From NCBI RefSeq assembly GCF_036237275.1, contig NZ_CP108352.1, forward strand, positions 7,589,501 through 7,653,500: a stretch of 64,000 nucleotides of DNA, in the 5' to 3' direction. The notes under the pieces are model-generated. The model was not told where the DNA came from and did no database searches. It was given only the letters and a program-made list of their open reading frames with translations. The stretch's first letter is position 1. Each line of letters begins with the position of its first letter. Made by a program: the position numbers and the translations under genes. The DNA is from Streptomyces sp. NBC_01353. GTDB lineage: Bacteria; Actinomycetota; Actinomycetes; Streptomycetales; Streptomycetaceae. This document shows positions 18,508-28,338 of this stretch, piece by piece.

Positions 18508-18945
18508 TCACATGCCCAGCAGTCCGTCCATCGCCCGTCCGAACAACCTCCGCCCGGCGCGGGCCAGTACGGGATCGAGGACGCCCGGCACGCCGCGTAC
18601 GCGAAGCTCCTCCACCCACACCGCGCGGGAGCCGCCGCCCTGCGTCCCGTACACCTCGATCACGGCCCGCCCGAGCACCACCCTGCCCCGCTTCTCCAGC
18701 AGGCACGTGCCGGGCCGCCCGGCCGCCGGGGGCTCCCAGCGCACGACCTCCATCGGATCGTCGAAGGCGAGCCGTCCGATGCCCGTACGGGCCACGAACC
18801 GCGTTCCCGCGCCCATGGGCCCGGGGGAGAGCAGCCGCGTCCGGGTCAGCGGCACCAGACGGCCGTGCGCGCGGAAGTCGGTGAGGCGCCGCCACACCTC
18901 CTCGACCGGCAGGGCCGAGGAGCGCTCGACGCGGAAGCGGCTCAC
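18508..18945 (-). CDS. SRPBCC-family polyketide cyclase/dehydrase-like protein
   Basis: A 145-residue protein beginning SRFRVERSSALPVEEVWRRL, a typical SRPBCC N-terminus. DFRAHGRLVPLTRTRLLSPG and a tail helix (FGRAMDGLLGM) follow. The ligand is unknown. The GTG start overlaps the TGA of the DeoR regulator gene (GTGTGA), so the protein is translationally coupled to that regulator. It is one of three SRPBCC genes in the window. Confidence 0.75.
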   Translation of the reverse strand: MSRFRVERSSALPVEEVWRRLTDFRAHGRLVPLTRTRLLSPGPMGAGTRFVARTGIGRLAFDDPMEVVRWEPPAAGRPGTCLLEKRGRVVLGRAVIEVYGTQGGGSRAVWVEELRVRGVPGVLDPVLARAGRRLFGRAMDGLLGM

Positions 18946-19781
18946 ACCGCGTCGTCCTCGTTCTCGTCCTCGCCCGCCACCACCAGACCCGGCAGCTGTT
19001 CCGCCATCTCCGCCCGGGTCTGCGACGACAGACCCGCGTCCGTCACCAGCGTGTCCACCTCGTCGAGCCGGGCGAACGAACTCAGGCCCACCGTCCCCCA
19101 CTTGGTGTGGTCCGCGACCACCACCAGCCGGCGTGCCGAGCGCATCAGACGCCGGTTCGTCTCCGCCTCCGCGAGGTTCGGCGTGGAGAGCCCCGCCTCC
19201 ACCGAGATGCCGTGCACCCCGAGGAACAGCACGTCGAAGTGGAGCGAACGGATCGCCTGGTCGGCCACCGGCCCCACCAGCGCGTCCGACGGGGTCCGTA
19301 CGCCGCCCGTGAGCACCACGGTCGCCGCACCGGGCCGCGACTCGCCGCCCGCGTAACCCGCCGTGTGGAAGACGTCGGCGACCCGTACCGAATTGGTCAC
19401 CACCGTCAGATCCGGCACCTCGAGGAGCTGCTCCGCCAGGGCGAAGGTCGTCGTACCGCCCGACAGCGCGATCGCCGAACCGGGCGCGACCATCCGCGCC
19501 GCCGCCCGGGCGATGTCCTCCTTCGCGCCCAGCTCCAGCGCGGACTTGGCCTCGAAACCCGGCTCGTGCGAACTCGTCTCCACCACCGGCACCGCGCCGC
19601 CGTGCACCTTCTCGACGACACCCTGGCGGGCCAGTGCGTCCAGGTCCCGGCGGACCGTCATGTCGGAGACATTGAGCCGCCGCGTCAGCTCGTTGACCCG
19701 TACACCGCCGCGCCGCCGCACCTCGTCCAGAATGAGGGCGCGCCGCTGCTCCGCGAGGAGATTCTGATGGTCGCTCACCAC
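18942..19781 (-). CDS. DeoR-family transcriptional regulator
   Basis: A 279-residue protein. The N-terminal DeoR HTH is visible (RRALILDEVRRRGGVRVNEL, then LNVSDMTVRRDLDALARQG). The sugar-phosphate sensor domain carries the GGTTTFALAEQL loop and a VVVADHTKWG segment. DeoR proteins usually repress sugar-phosphate catabolic genes, and none are adjacent. Two GTG codons in tandem (19781 and 19778) are possible starts; the outer one is 9 nt after AAGGAA. It is coupled to the downstream SRPBCC gene and divergent from the membrane hydrolase gene. Confidence 0.92.
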   Translation of the reverse strand: MVSDHQNLLAEQRRALILDEVRRRGGVRVNELTRRLNVSDMTVRRDLDALARQGVVEKVHGGAVPVVETSSHEPGFEAKSALELGAKEDIARAAARMVAPGSAIALSGGTTTFALAEQLLEVPDLTVVTNSVRVADVFHTAGYAGGESRPGAATVVLTGGVRTPSDALVGPVADQAIRSLHFDVLFLGVHGISVEAGLSTPNLAEAETNRRLMRSARRLVVVADHTKWGTVGLSSFARLDEVDTLVTDAGLSSQTRAEMAEQLPGLVVAGEDENEDDAV

Positions 19782-19914
19782 CGGGGGCCGTTCCTTCCGA
19801 AGGGGACTGGGGGATTGCCGTCGGATTCGGTGAGAGTCCGTGCACGAGCGCACGGCCTTCCGCGATCCTGTTGCCTGTCGTCGAATCCTGCCACCCAGAG
19901 AGCGAGACACCGAA

Positions 19915-22356
19915 GTGTCCCCTGCCACACCTGCCCCGAAGAGCGGAGGTGCGGCGCTCGAGCTCCTCGTCCACGGTGTCGGCGGTGCCACGCCGCAGGA
20001 CATGCTGGGCGACCCCCGTACGGTCCGGGTCACCGGCGACGCGACCGCCGCCATGCACCGCCGCACCGACGACCTCGACGCCGAGGACCACCCCGAGCGC
20101 TACGCCGAACGGCCGGTTCCCGAGGCGTACTGCTGGTCCAACCTCACCTCCGGCAACGGCGCCCGCGCCCTGTGGCTGCTGCTCCTGCCCTTCATGGTCG
20201 CCAACCTCGCCCACTGGATGCGTCCGCCGGCCAAGGGGCGCCCTCGTCCCGTCCGGCTGTACGGGGTCCTGGTGCGGCTCGTGGCCCTCACCCTCACCGT
20301 GCTGCTCACCGCCGCCGCCTGCGAGGTCGCGCTCGATCTGACGGCCTGGCAGTGCGCCGGATCGGCCGCCTGCACGGAGGACCGCTCCTGGCTCGGCTTC
20401 CTCTCGGCCCAGCGGGGCGGCTGGTGGTCCCAGCCGGGCCGCCGTCTCGCGCTCGCCGCCGTCGTCCCGGCCGCGCTCGTGGGACTGCTCTGGTACCTCT
20501 CCAACCGGACGTGGAGCGCGTACGAGGCCCAGCGCCCGCCCACGGGGTACGACGACGCGCCGGCGGAACCGACGGAATCCGAGCCGGCCGAGTCGGCGTC
20601 GGACTCGGCGACGGCGGACACCGAGAGCGCCGACACCCCCACCCCCACCGAACTCCGCCCCGCCCTCGGCCGGCCCGGCTTCTGGTACGGCCGGCGCCTC
20701 GTCGCCCGGCTGCGCGCCGCGCACACCGCCGCGGGCCTTCTGACGGTCGCCGCGGCCGTCACCGGAGCCGCCGCCCGCCATGACCGGGGCGCGTCCGACG
20801 CCCTGCTGAAAGCCTTCGCCTGGTCCCTCCAGGCGGCCTTCGTCGTCCTCGCCGCCGTCGTCCTCTGGGTCGTCTGCCGCCGCGGCCGCAGCGAGAAGCG
20901 CCTCGACCTGCGGCTCGAACGGGCCCTGGTCTCCTGGCTGCCCGGCGCCTCCCTCGTCCTGCTCGCCCTCGCCGTCCTCCACGCGGGCTGGTCCCGCCCC
21001 GAGTGGCGCTCCGCCGGCACGCTGCCAGGCGACGCCGCCTTCGGCGTCCTGACCCTGGCCCAGGGCGGCCTCGTCGTCGCCCTCGGTGTGGTCGCCCTCC
21101 TCCTGCACCGCCCCCATCGCGAGCCGCGCACCGCCCTGTACGGCCTCGGCGGCCCGGCCGTCGCCATGCTGGCCTGCGCCCTCGGGGGCGTGATGTCCGG
21201 CGGAGTCGCCCAGCGGATGGCCGACTGGCTCGACGGGTCCGGCACCCCCGGCATGGGCGCCGGCTCTCCTGTCGCCCCGCCCGTGCTGCTGAGCTGGCAG
21301 GCCTCCGTCATCCCGGTCCTGCTCCTGATGCTCCTCGCCCCGGTCGTCTTCCTCGCCGTACGGACCGCGCGTGCCGCCCGCCGCCTCGGACCCGTCGTCG
21401 AGGCCGAGTACGGTACCGAGGCCCCCGACCCTGTTCGTACCGCACGGATCGCCGCGGGCCGGGCCACCGCCGGACTCACCGACGCCGCTCCCGTCCTCGT
21501 CGGGATCGTCTCGGGCGCGACCCTCCTGCTCGGTGCCGGTTCCGTCGCCGGGGCCTGGGCCAGCGGGAACGTTCCCGGCCGGGCCTTCGAGGGCGCGCAC
21601 CCCGCGATCGCCTCCGCCGCCGACACGGCCCAGTCCCTCGGCTCCTGGATGATCGGCTTCGGTTTCCTGCTCTTCGTCACCTGGGGCCGACGCGCCTACA
21701 GGGACGCCTCGGCCCGTCGCACCATCGGCATCCTCTGGGACGTCGGCACCTTCTGGCCGCGTGCCGCTCACCCCTTCGCCCCGCCCTGCTACGCCGAACG
21801 GGCCGTGCCCGACCTCACCTGGCGGATGAGCTCCTGGACCAGGCACACGGGCGGCCGGCTCGTCATCTCCGGCCACTCCCAAGGCAGCGTGCTGGCCGCG
21901 GCGGCCGTCTGGCAGCTGCCGCCGACGACCCGCGGGCGGGTCGCGCTGCTGACCTACGGCTCCCCGCTGGAGCGGCTCTACGGCCGCTGGTTCCCCGCCT
22001 ACTTCGGCCCGGGGCCGCTGCGCGCCCTGCACCGCACGGTCCACTGCTGGAGCAACCTCTACCGCGCCACCGACCCGATAGGCGGACCCGTACGGGTCCC
22101 CGCCGAGGGAGCCAAGCCGGCCGTCGACCGCGCCGTGCTCCTCGATCCGCTCGTCTACGGCCGCACCCACCAGCACCCGCTGCCGGAACCGATCCTGGGC
22201 CACTCCGACTACCAGGCCGACCCCGTGTTCGCCGCCGAACGGTCCGTACTCCTCGACCGGTTGCCGCCCGCCCTGCCCCGCCAGCGTGACGGTGAAGGCG
22301 ACGGTGGAACGAACGATCAGGCGGATCAGGGGAGTTCCGGAAGGTCCTCCGGATAG
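19915..22356 (+). CDS. Large integral membrane protein with C-terminal alpha/beta-hydrolase domain
   Basis: About 813 residues from GTG at 19915. The N-terminus begins [17 protein letters not shown], a hydrolase first-strand and oxyanion-type HGVGG segment. It is followed by eight to ten membrane helices between residues about 75 and 600, interrupted by an acidic Ser/Glu/Thr-rich loop. The C-terminal part has the nucleophile elbow GHSQGS (in [20 protein letters not shown]) and a late [10 protein letters not shown] that could supply the catalytic His, so one hydrolase fold appears split around a membrane domain. A lipase or esterase acting at the membrane is plausible; the substrate is unknown. 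It overlaps the convergent beta-helix/AAA gene by 31 bp. Confidence 0.8.
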   Translation: MSPATPAPKSGGAALELLVHGVGGATPQDMLGDPRTVRVTGDATAAMHRRTDDLDAEDHPERYAERPVPEAYCWSNLTSGNGARALWLLLLPFMVANLAHWMRPPAKGRPRPVRLYGVLVRLVALTLTVLLTAAACEVALDLTAWQCAGSAACTEDRSWLGFLSAQRGGWWSQPGRRLALAAVVPAALVGLLWYLSNRTWSAYEAQRPPTGYDDAPAEPTESEPAESASDSATADTESADTPTPTELRPALGRPGFWYGRRLVARLRAAHTAAGLLTVAAAVTGAAARHDRGASDALLKAFAWSLQAAFVVLAAVVLWVVCRRGRSEKRLDLRLERALVSWLPGASLVLLALAVLHAGWSRPEWRSAGTLPGDAAFGVLTLAQGGLVVALGVVALLLHRPHREPRTALYGLGGPAVAMLACALGGVMSGGVAQRMADWLDGSGTPGMGAGSPVAPPVLLSWQASVIPVLLLMLLAPVVFLAVRTARAARRLGPVVEAEYGTEAPDPVRTARIAAGRATAGLTDAAPVLVGIVSGATLLLGAGSVAGAWASGNVPGRAFEGAHPAIASAADTAQSLGSWMIGFGFLLFVTWGRRAYRDASARRTIGILWDVGTFWPRAAHPFAPPCYAERAVPDLTWRMSSWTRHTGGRLVISGHSQGSVLAAAAVWQLPPTTRGRVALLTYGSPLERLYGRWFPAYFGPGPLRALHRTVHCWSNLYRATDPIGGPVRVPAEGAKPAVDRAVLLDPLVYGRTHQHPLPEPILGHSDYQADPVFAAERSVLLDRLPPALPRQRDGEGDGGTNDQADQGSSGRSSG

Positions 22357-24740
22357 AGAAGGGTCAGGTCGTCCGTGTTCACCTCGGCGAGCACGGCGAC
22401 CCGTCCGGCGTGCCGCTCCACCATCGACTCGAACGTCTGCCGCGCGGTACGGCCGTTGCCGAACGCCGGACCCTTCGGCAGCTCGGTGAAGTACTTCCGC
22501 AGCGCCTCGTCCGTGCCCTCGGCGAGCCGGTACTCGTGCTCGTCCGCCTGCTGCTCCACGATCCGCAGCAGCTCTTCCGGTACGTAGTCGCTGAAGCTGA
22601 TGGTTCGTGAGAAACGCGACGCAACACCGGGGTTGACGGTCAGGAAGCGTTCCATCTCCGTCGTGTAACCGGCGACGATCACCACGACCGCGTCGCGGTG
22701 GTCCTCCATCAGCTTCACCAGGGTGTCGATCGCCTCGCGACCGAAGTCCCGGCCGGAGTCCTCGGGCGACAGCGCGTACGCCTCGTCGACGAAGAGCACA
22801 CCACCGCGCGCCCGGTCGAAGGCCTCCTGGGTGCGGATCGCGGTCGAACCGATGTGCTCGCCGACCAGGTCGACCCGGGAGACCTCGACCAGATGCCCGC
22901 GTTCCAGGACGCCCAGCGAGGCCAGGATCTCGCCGTAGAGCCGGGCGACGGTCGTCTTGCCCGTGCCGGGGTTGCCGGTGAAGACCAGATGGCGGCGGAC
23001 CGAGGCGGCCTTGAGACCGGCCTCCTGCCGCCTGCGCCCGACCTCGATCATGTTGGTGAGCGTGCGTACCTCGTGCTTCACGCTCTCCAGGCCCACCAGC
23101 GCGTCCAGTTCACCGAGCACGTCGGTCGAGGAACGTGCCTCTGGAGCCGGCTCGGGGACAGGCGGGGCAGGAGGGACGACGGGGGAGCGCGGTGCGGGAA
23201 CCGTACCGAGCAGCCCCGCCGACTGCGTCGCCGTCATCACGGTCCCGGCGTCCGGGGCAGGATGCGTTCGCACCGCGCTCTCGTCGCTCGTGCAGTCCTC
23301 CGCGACCGGGCCCTCGTCGGGGAACTCGTACCCGCCGCGGGCGCAGCGCTCCGTACGGCACTTGCGCAGGGTCGTGCGGCAGCCGTCCATCACATGGAAG
23401 CCGTAGCCGCCGCTGCCGGTCACCCGGCAGCCGTGGAAGGAGCCGCGCCCCTCGGCGGAGACGTAGAACCCGGCCTCGGCGGGCGAGGTGACCGTGCACC
23501 GTTCGATCGTCGGGTCGGCGCCCTTGGTGACGATCACTCCGGTCTGTACGGCGTCGATGGTGCAGCCGCCGAGCGTCCCGCCGCTGCCGTGGTCCCGGAA
23601 CCAGGCGCCCGTGGACGCCTCCCGGATCCGGCAGTCGTCGAGCTGCGCGGTCGCCCCGTCGCTCACCGACACGGCCGTGTTCCGCACCTGCGACAGATCG
23701 CTGTCGACGACGTCCGCGCGAGAGCCGCGGTCGAGGACGAACAGCGCGTCCGGTACGTCGTGCACCCGGCACGCGTCGAGGACGGCGGTCGCCCCGTCGC
23801 TGATCCATACCGCCGGGTAGTCGCCCGTACTGTCGTGGATCTCGCACTGGTTGGCGTCCACCCGGGTGCCCGGGTCCCACACCGAGAGCCCGTTGCGGCC
23901 GAAGCGGCGCACGGTGGAGCGGGTCAGCGTCAGCACCGAGCGCGAGCGCAGGTCGATCGCGTTCTCGGGGATGTCGTGGATGTCGCAGTCGGAGAGGGTG
24001 AGGACCGCGTCCGTGTCGAGCGTGATGCCGTCGGCCGAGGTGCGGTGCACGGAGGAGTCGGTGAGGTGCGCGGTCGCGCGGGCCGCGATCTGCAGACCGG
24101 TGCCCTTGATCTCGTACACCTCGCAGCCGATGGCCTCCAGGCCGCTGCCCTCGCCGTTGACGGTGATCCCGGCGCCCGAGGCGTGATGGACCCGGCAGCG
24201 CTCCAGGCGCGGATGGGCGCCGCCGCGCACGGAGACCCCGGACTGCCCGGCCGAGACGATCTCGCACTCCTCGAACACCCCTCCGGCGCCGTCGAGTACG
24301 GCGATGCCGACGCCCGCCGGATTGTCGACGGTGCAGCGCCGGACGGTGGGGCGGGCGGCTCCGCGGACCTCGAGGCCGGCGGCCGAGCGGGTCACGATCC
24401 GCAGATCGAGCAGCTCCGGGGTGCCGTCCTCGACGAGCAGCGCCGGCGCGGCGGTGTCCTGCCCTTCCACATGCAGGTCCTGGACGGTCGCGGCCGCCCG
24501 TACGGTCAGCGGTACGCCGTCCACGGGGGCGATGCGGACCGAGCCGACGCCGCCTTCCGGGCCGCGCAGGGTGACGGCCCGTTCGATGACGAGGTTCTCC
24601 CGGTAGGTGCCGGGCGCGACGGTGAGGACGTCGCCGTCCCCCGCGGCCTCCAGGGCTGCGGCGAGGGACGCGTACTCACCCGTGCGGCGCCGCCACCGCG
24701 ATGTGCCGGTGTGCGTCACCTGGACCGTGCCCTGTGCCAT
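22326..24740 (-). CDS. Right-handed beta-helix repeat protein fused to a CbxX/EccA-like AAA+ ATPase
   Basis: About 804 residues from ATG 24740. Residues about 20-480 form repeated 22-24-residue turns of the type [20 protein letters not shown], the pectate-lyase-like parallel beta-helix (NosD/Beta_helix type). A proline-rich linker ([18 protein letters not shown]) leads to a AAA+ module at about 545-800: Walker [21 protein letters not shown], Walker [15 protein letters not shown], sensor [16 protein letters not shown] and arginine finger region [14 protein letters not shown]. The AAA part is of the CbxX/CfqX class that includes EccA of ESX secretion systems. The beta-helix probably binds a surface or substrate on which the ATPase acts. 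No ESX genes are nearby. Confidence 0.88.
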   Translation of the reverse strand: MAQGTVQVTHTGTSRWRRRTGEYASLAAALEAAGDGDVLTVAPGTYRENLVIERAVTLRGPEGGVGSVRIAPVDGVPLTVRAAATVQDLHVEGQDTAAPALLVEDGTPELLDLRIVTRSAAGLEVRGAARPTVRRCTVDNPAGVGIAVLDGAGGVFEECEIVSAGQSGVSVRGGAHPRLERCRVHHASGAGITVNGEGSGLEAIGCEVYEIKGTGLQIAARATAHLTDSSVHRTSADGITLDTDAVLTLSDCDIHDIPENAIDLRSRSVLTLTRSTVRRFGRNGLSVWDPGTRVDANQCEIHDSTGDYPAVWISDGATAVLDACRVHDVPDALFVLDRGSRADVVDSDLSQVRNTAVSVSDGATAQLDDCRIREASTGAWFRDHGSGGTLGGCTIDAVQTGVIVTKGADPTIERCTVTSPAEAGFYVSAEGRGSFHGCRVTGSGGYGFHVMDGCRTTLRKCRTERCARGGYEFPDEGPVAEDCTSDESAVRTHPAPDAGTVMTATQSAGLLGTVPAPRSPVVPPAPPVPEPAPEARSSTDVLGELDALVGLESVKHEVRTLTNMIEVGRRRQEAGLKAASVRRHLVFTGNPGTGKTTVARLYGEILASLGVLERGHLVEVSRVDLVGEHIGSTAIRTQEAFDRARGGVLFVDEAYALSPEDSGRDFGREAIDTLVKLMEDHRDAVVVIVAGYTTEMERFLTVNPGVASRFSRTISFSDYVPEELLRIVEQQADEHEYRLAEGTDEALRKYFTELPKGPAFGNGRTARQTFESMVERHAGRVAVLAEVNTDDLTLLYPEDLPELP

Positions 24741-24795
24741 GGGTGTGCTCTGCCCCCGCCTCATGCGTCGCTGCTCATCGGATGCCCCACCGTAG

Positions 24796-24965
24796 CGCGC
24801 GCGACGGCGAGGGGTTGACGGGTCGGCCGCTCGTGCCGGGTACGTCCGGTCGACGGGTCGGCCGGACGCGCCGGTACGTCGTAGGGGGAAGGGGGGCCGG
24901 TTGCGACGGTACGTCGTAGGGGAAGGGATGGCTGGTCGTGCCGGTGCGTCCGGTCGACGGTCAGC
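24796..24965. repeat. Diverged 35-bp tandem repeats (about five units)
   Basis: Units at 24831-24865, 24866-24900, 24901-24935 and 24936 onward, plus one before, share a strict 35-bp period. GACGGGTCGGCCG repeats at 24817/24852, CGGTACGTCGTAGGGG at 24872/24907, and the TCGTGCCGG...CGGTCGACGG block at 24831/24936 (three periods apart). The last unit contains the stop codon of the Rv1733c-type gene (24963-24961). Confidence 0.85.
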
Positions 24966-25578
24966 TGCCCGCGCCCGTACGCCCCCAGTCGGGACCGGCC
25001 TTGGCCCATGCGCGGTCGAGGCGTTGGTACCGCCGGTGTACCAGCCGTCGTACGACAAGACGCCTGGCCGCCTCGACGAAGACACCGGCCAGGGCGGCCG
25101 TGAGCAGCCCGATGGCGATCGCGTGGGCGTGCGCGGTCTCCGGCAGCATGGGCGCCGTGACCGGGCGTCCGCCGCGGTCCGTCCAGAGCCGGAACGTGTC
25201 GCCCGGATCGGCCAGTTCGCGCCGGGTGGTCACGGTGCCCGTGCGCGGCGTGCCGTCCGGCGCCGTCCAGCGGGCCACGACGGAACGGCGGAGCGGCTGT
25301 TCGTCGGCGGACTCGGGGCTCGTGAGTCCCGGCGCCGGGGTGTCGGCGAGCCGGACGACCCGGGCCGTCGTGGGCTGGCGCAGCCGGTACTGGGCCTGGA
25401 CCGCGCGCTGGAGGGAGGCGTCGGTGCGCACCCCGGAGATCCAGCCGGCCGTCGGCACGGCGAGCGCGAGCAGCACCACGGCCGTGAGCGCGACCCACGC
25501 CTCGATCAGGTCTGTGGTCCGGCGCAGGGGATTGTGCCGCCAGCGCCAGACTCCGGTGGCTGCTCGCACGCCTCGCAC
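24961..25578 (-). CDS. Rv1733c-family membrane protein
   Basis: A 205-residue protein with two membrane helices: one near residues 25-48 ([20 protein letters not shown]), preceded by the hallmark [18 protein letters not shown], and one near 150-170 ([20 protein letters not shown]). The roughly 100-residue loop between them is beta-rich, and the tail is strongly basic. This is the architecture of the actinobacterial Rv1733c family, whose function is unknown. The stop codon lies in a 35-bp tandem repeat array. Confidence 0.8.
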   Translation of the reverse strand: MRGVRAATGVWRWRHNPLRRTTDLIEAWVALTAVVLLALAVPTAGWISGVRTDASLQRAVQAQYRLRQPTTARVVRLADTPAPGLTSPESADEQPLRRSVVARWTAPDGTPRTGTVTTRRELADPGDTFRLWTDRGGRPVTAPMLPETAHAHAIAIGLLTAALAGVFVEAARRLVVRRLVHRRYQRLDRAWAKAGPDWGRTGAGS

Positions 25579-25678
25579 CCCCTCGTCCTCGGCTCTCTCA
25601 ACGAGTCTGCCCCCGGGGAGGGTTCCCTGCCCGCCGGGACGGGGATGTGTGACGCGATCGGGCGGAGGCCGCGCCGCC

Positions 25679-26503
25679 TCAGTCGATGATCTTGACCTCG
25701 TCGCCCACCCGGAGGGTGCCGACGGTCTCGGGCACGAGGTTCTGGCCGAAGATGAGCCGGCTGCCGTCCTTACGGTGGAGGGCGAGCGTCCGCAGCGGCT
25801 CCTTGCCGCGCTCGGCGGTCCGCTGGTCGGTGGTGGTCACGACACAACGGCCGCAGGACCTGGCGACCCGGAAGGTGACCTCGCCGATGGCGAGCCGGGT
25901 CCAGCCGTCCTCGGCCCAGGGCGCGGTCCCGTCGATGACCACGTTCGGCCGGAAGCGGTTCATCGGAAGGGGGCCCTCGTCGGCGTGATCGCCCTGGGCG
26001 ATCAGCGAATTGAGGGCGTCGAGGGAGGCGGTGGTGGTGGCCAGGAGCGGAAAGCCGTCCGCGAAGCTCACCGTCTCGCCCGGCAGCGCGAACTCGGGCT
26101 TGATCGGACGCCGGTGCGCCGGCTCGTCCATGTGGACGAGCCGGACCTCGGTGTCCAGGTACTCGCTGAACCACGCGTCGGCCGCGGGATCGGCCGGGAC
26201 CGCCTCCACCGGAGTCTCGAAGACCTCCACCCGGATCGTGGACGACGGCCGCGGCACCTCGACCGACAGCGTCGGGCGGCCGGACGCGGACACCTCGATG
26301 CCACCGCTCGGCAGCGGTTCGGCCGAGGCCAACGCCATCTGCGGATGACGGCGTTGGGTCACGACCTTGCCCGACGAGTCCACGACGGCCCAACGGCGGT
26401 CACCGGCCAGTCCCCATGGCTGGACCTCCGCCTCGGCGGGTGCGTAACCGCGCAGCGCCTTGACCGGGTGGACATGGACGGAGCGCAGGCGAGGGATCGG
26501 CAT
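25679..26503 (-). CDS. MOSC domain protein (YcbX/mARC-like)
   Basis: A 274-residue protein. The N-terminal MOSC beta-barrel (residues 1-90) begins PRLRSVHVHPVKALRGYAPA and has LAGDRRWAVVDSSGKVVTQR. The C-terminal MOSC core contains FRPNVVIDG and a cysteine in RVARSCGRCVVTTTDQRT that would coordinate molybdenum in mARC/YcbX enzymes. The likely role is reduction of N-hydroxylated compounds using molybdenum cofactor, by analogy. No ferredoxin domain is fused. The GAT/ATG start at 26503 has a short AGGA upstream. Confidence 0.85.
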   Translation of the reverse strand: MPIPRLRSVHVHPVKALRGYAPAEAEVQPWGLAGDRRWAVVDSSGKVVTQRRHPQMALASAEPLPSGGIEVSASGRPTLSVEVPRPSSTIRVEVFETPVEAVPADPAADAWFSEYLDTEVRLVHMDEPAHRRPIKPEFALPGETVSFADGFPLLATTTASLDALNSLIAQGDHADEGPLPMNRFRPNVVIDGTAPWAEDGWTRLAIGEVTFRVARSCGRCVVTTTDQRTAERGKEPLRTLALHRKDGSRLIFGQNLVPETVGTLRVGDEVKIID

Positions 26504-26540
26504 GTCGCCATCCTGCCAGTAGCTCCGTGTTTGGTGTCGC

Positions 26541-27014
26541 TCAGTACCCCTGACCCTGGTACGGGCGGTTGTAGGGGTCCTGGTACGGCGCGGGCGCCGG
26601 GGCGGGCCGTGCCGCCGGGCGCATCGCTTCGTATCCCGTACTCACCGGGCGCTGCGGCTGCTGGGGCTGGCCGCCCGGGTAGCCGCGAGGGCCGGCGGGC
26701 TGCTGGGGGATGTACGGCGCAGGAGCGTGCTGCAGCGGAACGGGGGCCATCTGCTGCTGCATCGGCTGCGGGTAGCCGTAGGAACCGCCGCCGTTGTAGG
26801 CGGGGGCGGGGTGGCTGGGTCCCGCCGGGAGGGCGGGCAGGGCCGCGGGCAGCGCCGGCAGATAGCTGTTGCCGGTGTCGTACGCGGAAGGCACTCGGAT
26901 CGGGGCGATCTGAGGCGTGCCCCGCTCCGCGACCAGGGAGTCGTAGATGGGGGTGTCGGGGAACGACGGCGCGGTGTAGTAACCGCCGCCGTAGGTGGAG
27001 CGGGGGGAGGTCAT
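26541..27014 (-). CDS. DUF6643-type Pro/Gln/Tyr-rich protein
   Basis: A 157-residue low-complexity protein starting MTSPRSTYGGGYYTAPSFPD. It has a short ordered N-terminal patch (TPIYDSLVAERGTPQIAPIR) and a long Pro-, Gln-, Ala- and Tyr-rich remainder with YGYPQP, QQPQRP and YNRPYQGQGY. I associate this layout with the Streptomyces DUF6643 family, whose role is unknown. Compositional bias suggests an intrinsically disordered protein. Its start faces the TerD locus across a 260-bp divergent promoter region. Confidence 0.65.
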   Translation of the reverse strand: MTSPRSTYGGGYYTAPSFPDTPIYDSLVAERGTPQIAPIRVPSAYDTGNSYLPALPAALPALPAGPSHPAPAYNGGGSYGYPQPMQQQMAPVPLQHAPAPYIPQQPAGPRGYPGGQPQQPQRPVSTGYEAMRPAARPAPAPAPYQDPYNRPYQGQGY

Positions 27015-27274
27015 GGCACATAAGTTAAGCCCACGATGTGCTGGTTGGGGAGCCCGATAAGAGGGTTGTTTGACGGGTTCTGAGTGACCGTCGATCCTTA
27101 ATGCGATCGAACGTGACAAAAACGGTCGCGCCGAGAGGCTCCGGCGGGCCGCTGATCTTGAAAACACGAGCTGGGAAGGGGTTACCCACGGGTTGCCCAG
27201 GGTGCCCGGCATGCCCCGCCATTAGGTTGACGTAAAGAAATCTTGATGCGCCGCGAGCAGTGAGTGGGGGGATC

Positions 27275-27541
27275 ATGTCCATGCTTAAGGGAGCCAATGT
27301 TCCGGTGGCGGCGTGTACTGTGCGCGTCGAATTGGGCCGGCGTTCAGGTGCGGGAGTGCCGGATGTCGACGCCGCGGCGCTACTCCTTGTGTCGGGGAAA
27401 GTGCGCTCCGATACGGACTTCGTTTTCTACAACCAGCCGGAGCACGCTTCGGGCTCCGTCCGGCACGAGGGAAAGCGGGCCGCGGGGGGCGCCGCCGGGG
27501 ACGGAACCGATGCCGGGGCGGGGCGACGGCGGACGTCGTGA
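27275..27541 (+). CDS. TerD-domain protein, N-terminal fragment of a split gene
   Basis: 88 residues from the ATG preceded by GTGGGGGG. The sequence [39 protein letters not shown] and [20 protein letters not shown] is the start of a TerD (tellurite/stress response, calcium-binding) domain. It then runs into a frame of Gly/Ala/Arg residues and stops at 27539-27541. A tandem GGGGC-GGGGC at 27515-27524 lies at the point where the frame is lost; with one copy the sequence would read on into the downstream ORF. The stop overlaps a GTG of that ORF (GTGA). See the neighbouring entry and the finding. Confidence 0.65.
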   Translation: MSMLKGANVPVAACTVRVELGRRSGAGVPDVDAAALLLVSGKVRSDTDFVFYNQPEHASGSVRHEGKRAAGGAAGDGTDAGAGRRRTS

Positions 27542-28338
27542 CGGTGGATCTGGAGCGCGTGGAACCGGTCCAGGAGCCCGAGCTCCCGGAGCCGCCGGCC
27601 CCGTTCGTGGTGGTGGAGTCGCCCGCCCCGGCCGAGGTGGTGGAGCCGCCCGCCGAGGCCGTGGTGGCGCCCTCCGTGAATGTCTCGCTCACGAAGATCA
27701 CCCTGACGAAGGACTCGCCGAAGGTCTCCCTGGCCAAGCGGGGTGGCACCTCCGGCACGCCGCGGGTGAACCTCAACTGGCAGGTCCGCGAGCAGAACAC
27801 GGGCTGGGGGGGCAAGCTCGGCCGAGTGGTCGGGAAGCGTGCCGCCGCCTCCGACGCCCCCGTCGCCCTCGATCTCGACCTGTGCGCCCTGTACGAACTC
27901 ACCGACGGCAGCAAGGGCATGGTCCAGGCGCTCCAAGGCTTCGGGTCGCTGTACGAACCTCCGTACATCCATCTCGACGGGGACGACCGCACCGGGGCCA
28001 TCGACGTGGGCGAGAACCTCACCGTCAACTTGGACCACACGGCCGACATCCGCCGCATCCTCGTCTTCGTCACCATCTACGCGGGCGTGCACAGCTTCGC
28101 CGGTCTGGACGCCACCGTGACCCTCCGGCCCCAGCTCGGTGCCCCCGTCGAGTTCTCCCTCGACGAGTGCACCGTCCCGTCGACCGTCTGCGCGCTCGCT
28201 CTGCTCACCCAGGAGGACGGCGAGCTGGTCCTGCAGCGGGAGGCGCGCTACCTGACGCCGGTGCTCGGGATCAGCATGCAGCAGACGGCGGACGAGGCGT
28301 ACGGCTGGGGCATGAAGTGGACCGCCGCCCGCAAGTGA
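27538..28338 (+). CDS. TerD-domain protein, C-terminal part (frame-shifted from the preceding ORF)
   Basis: The frame begins with [11 protein letters not shown], the natural continuation of a TerD strand. It then jumps straight into a Pro/Glu/Val-rich linker ([20 protein letters not shown]), so about 85-90 residues expected in a complete first TerD domain are missing. A second module follows: [18 protein letters not shown], then [55 protein letters not shown] and [16 protein letters not shown], a typical C-terminal TerD-like domain. It may be expressed by coupling (GTGA) or be part of a dead gene. The stop is directly adjacent to that of the convergent glycosyltransferase (zero gap). Confidence 0.65.
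   Translation: MTVDLERVEPVQEPELPEPPAPFVVVESPAPAEVVEPPAEAVVAPSVNVSLTKITLTKDSPKVSLAKRGGTSGTPRVNLNWQVREQNTGWGGKLGRVVGKRAAASDAPVALDLDLCALYELTDGSKGMVQALQGFGSLYEPPYIHLDGDDRTGAIDVGENLTVNLDHTADIRRILVFVTIYAGVHSFAGLDATVTLRPQLGAPVEFSLDECTVPSTVCALALLTQEDGELVLQREARYLTPVLGISMQQTADEAYGWGMKWTAARK

Noticed and set aside
18508-22203. A 1231-codon minus frame antisense to the membrane hydrolase
   Set aside because: Only its last 145 codons (SRPBCC protein) show a real protein pattern; the rest is a GC shadow.
27275-28338. Programmed ribosomal frameshift in the TerD gene
   Set aside because: No slippery heptamer plus downstream structure is evident and part of the domain is missing, so decay or GGGGC slippage is more likely.
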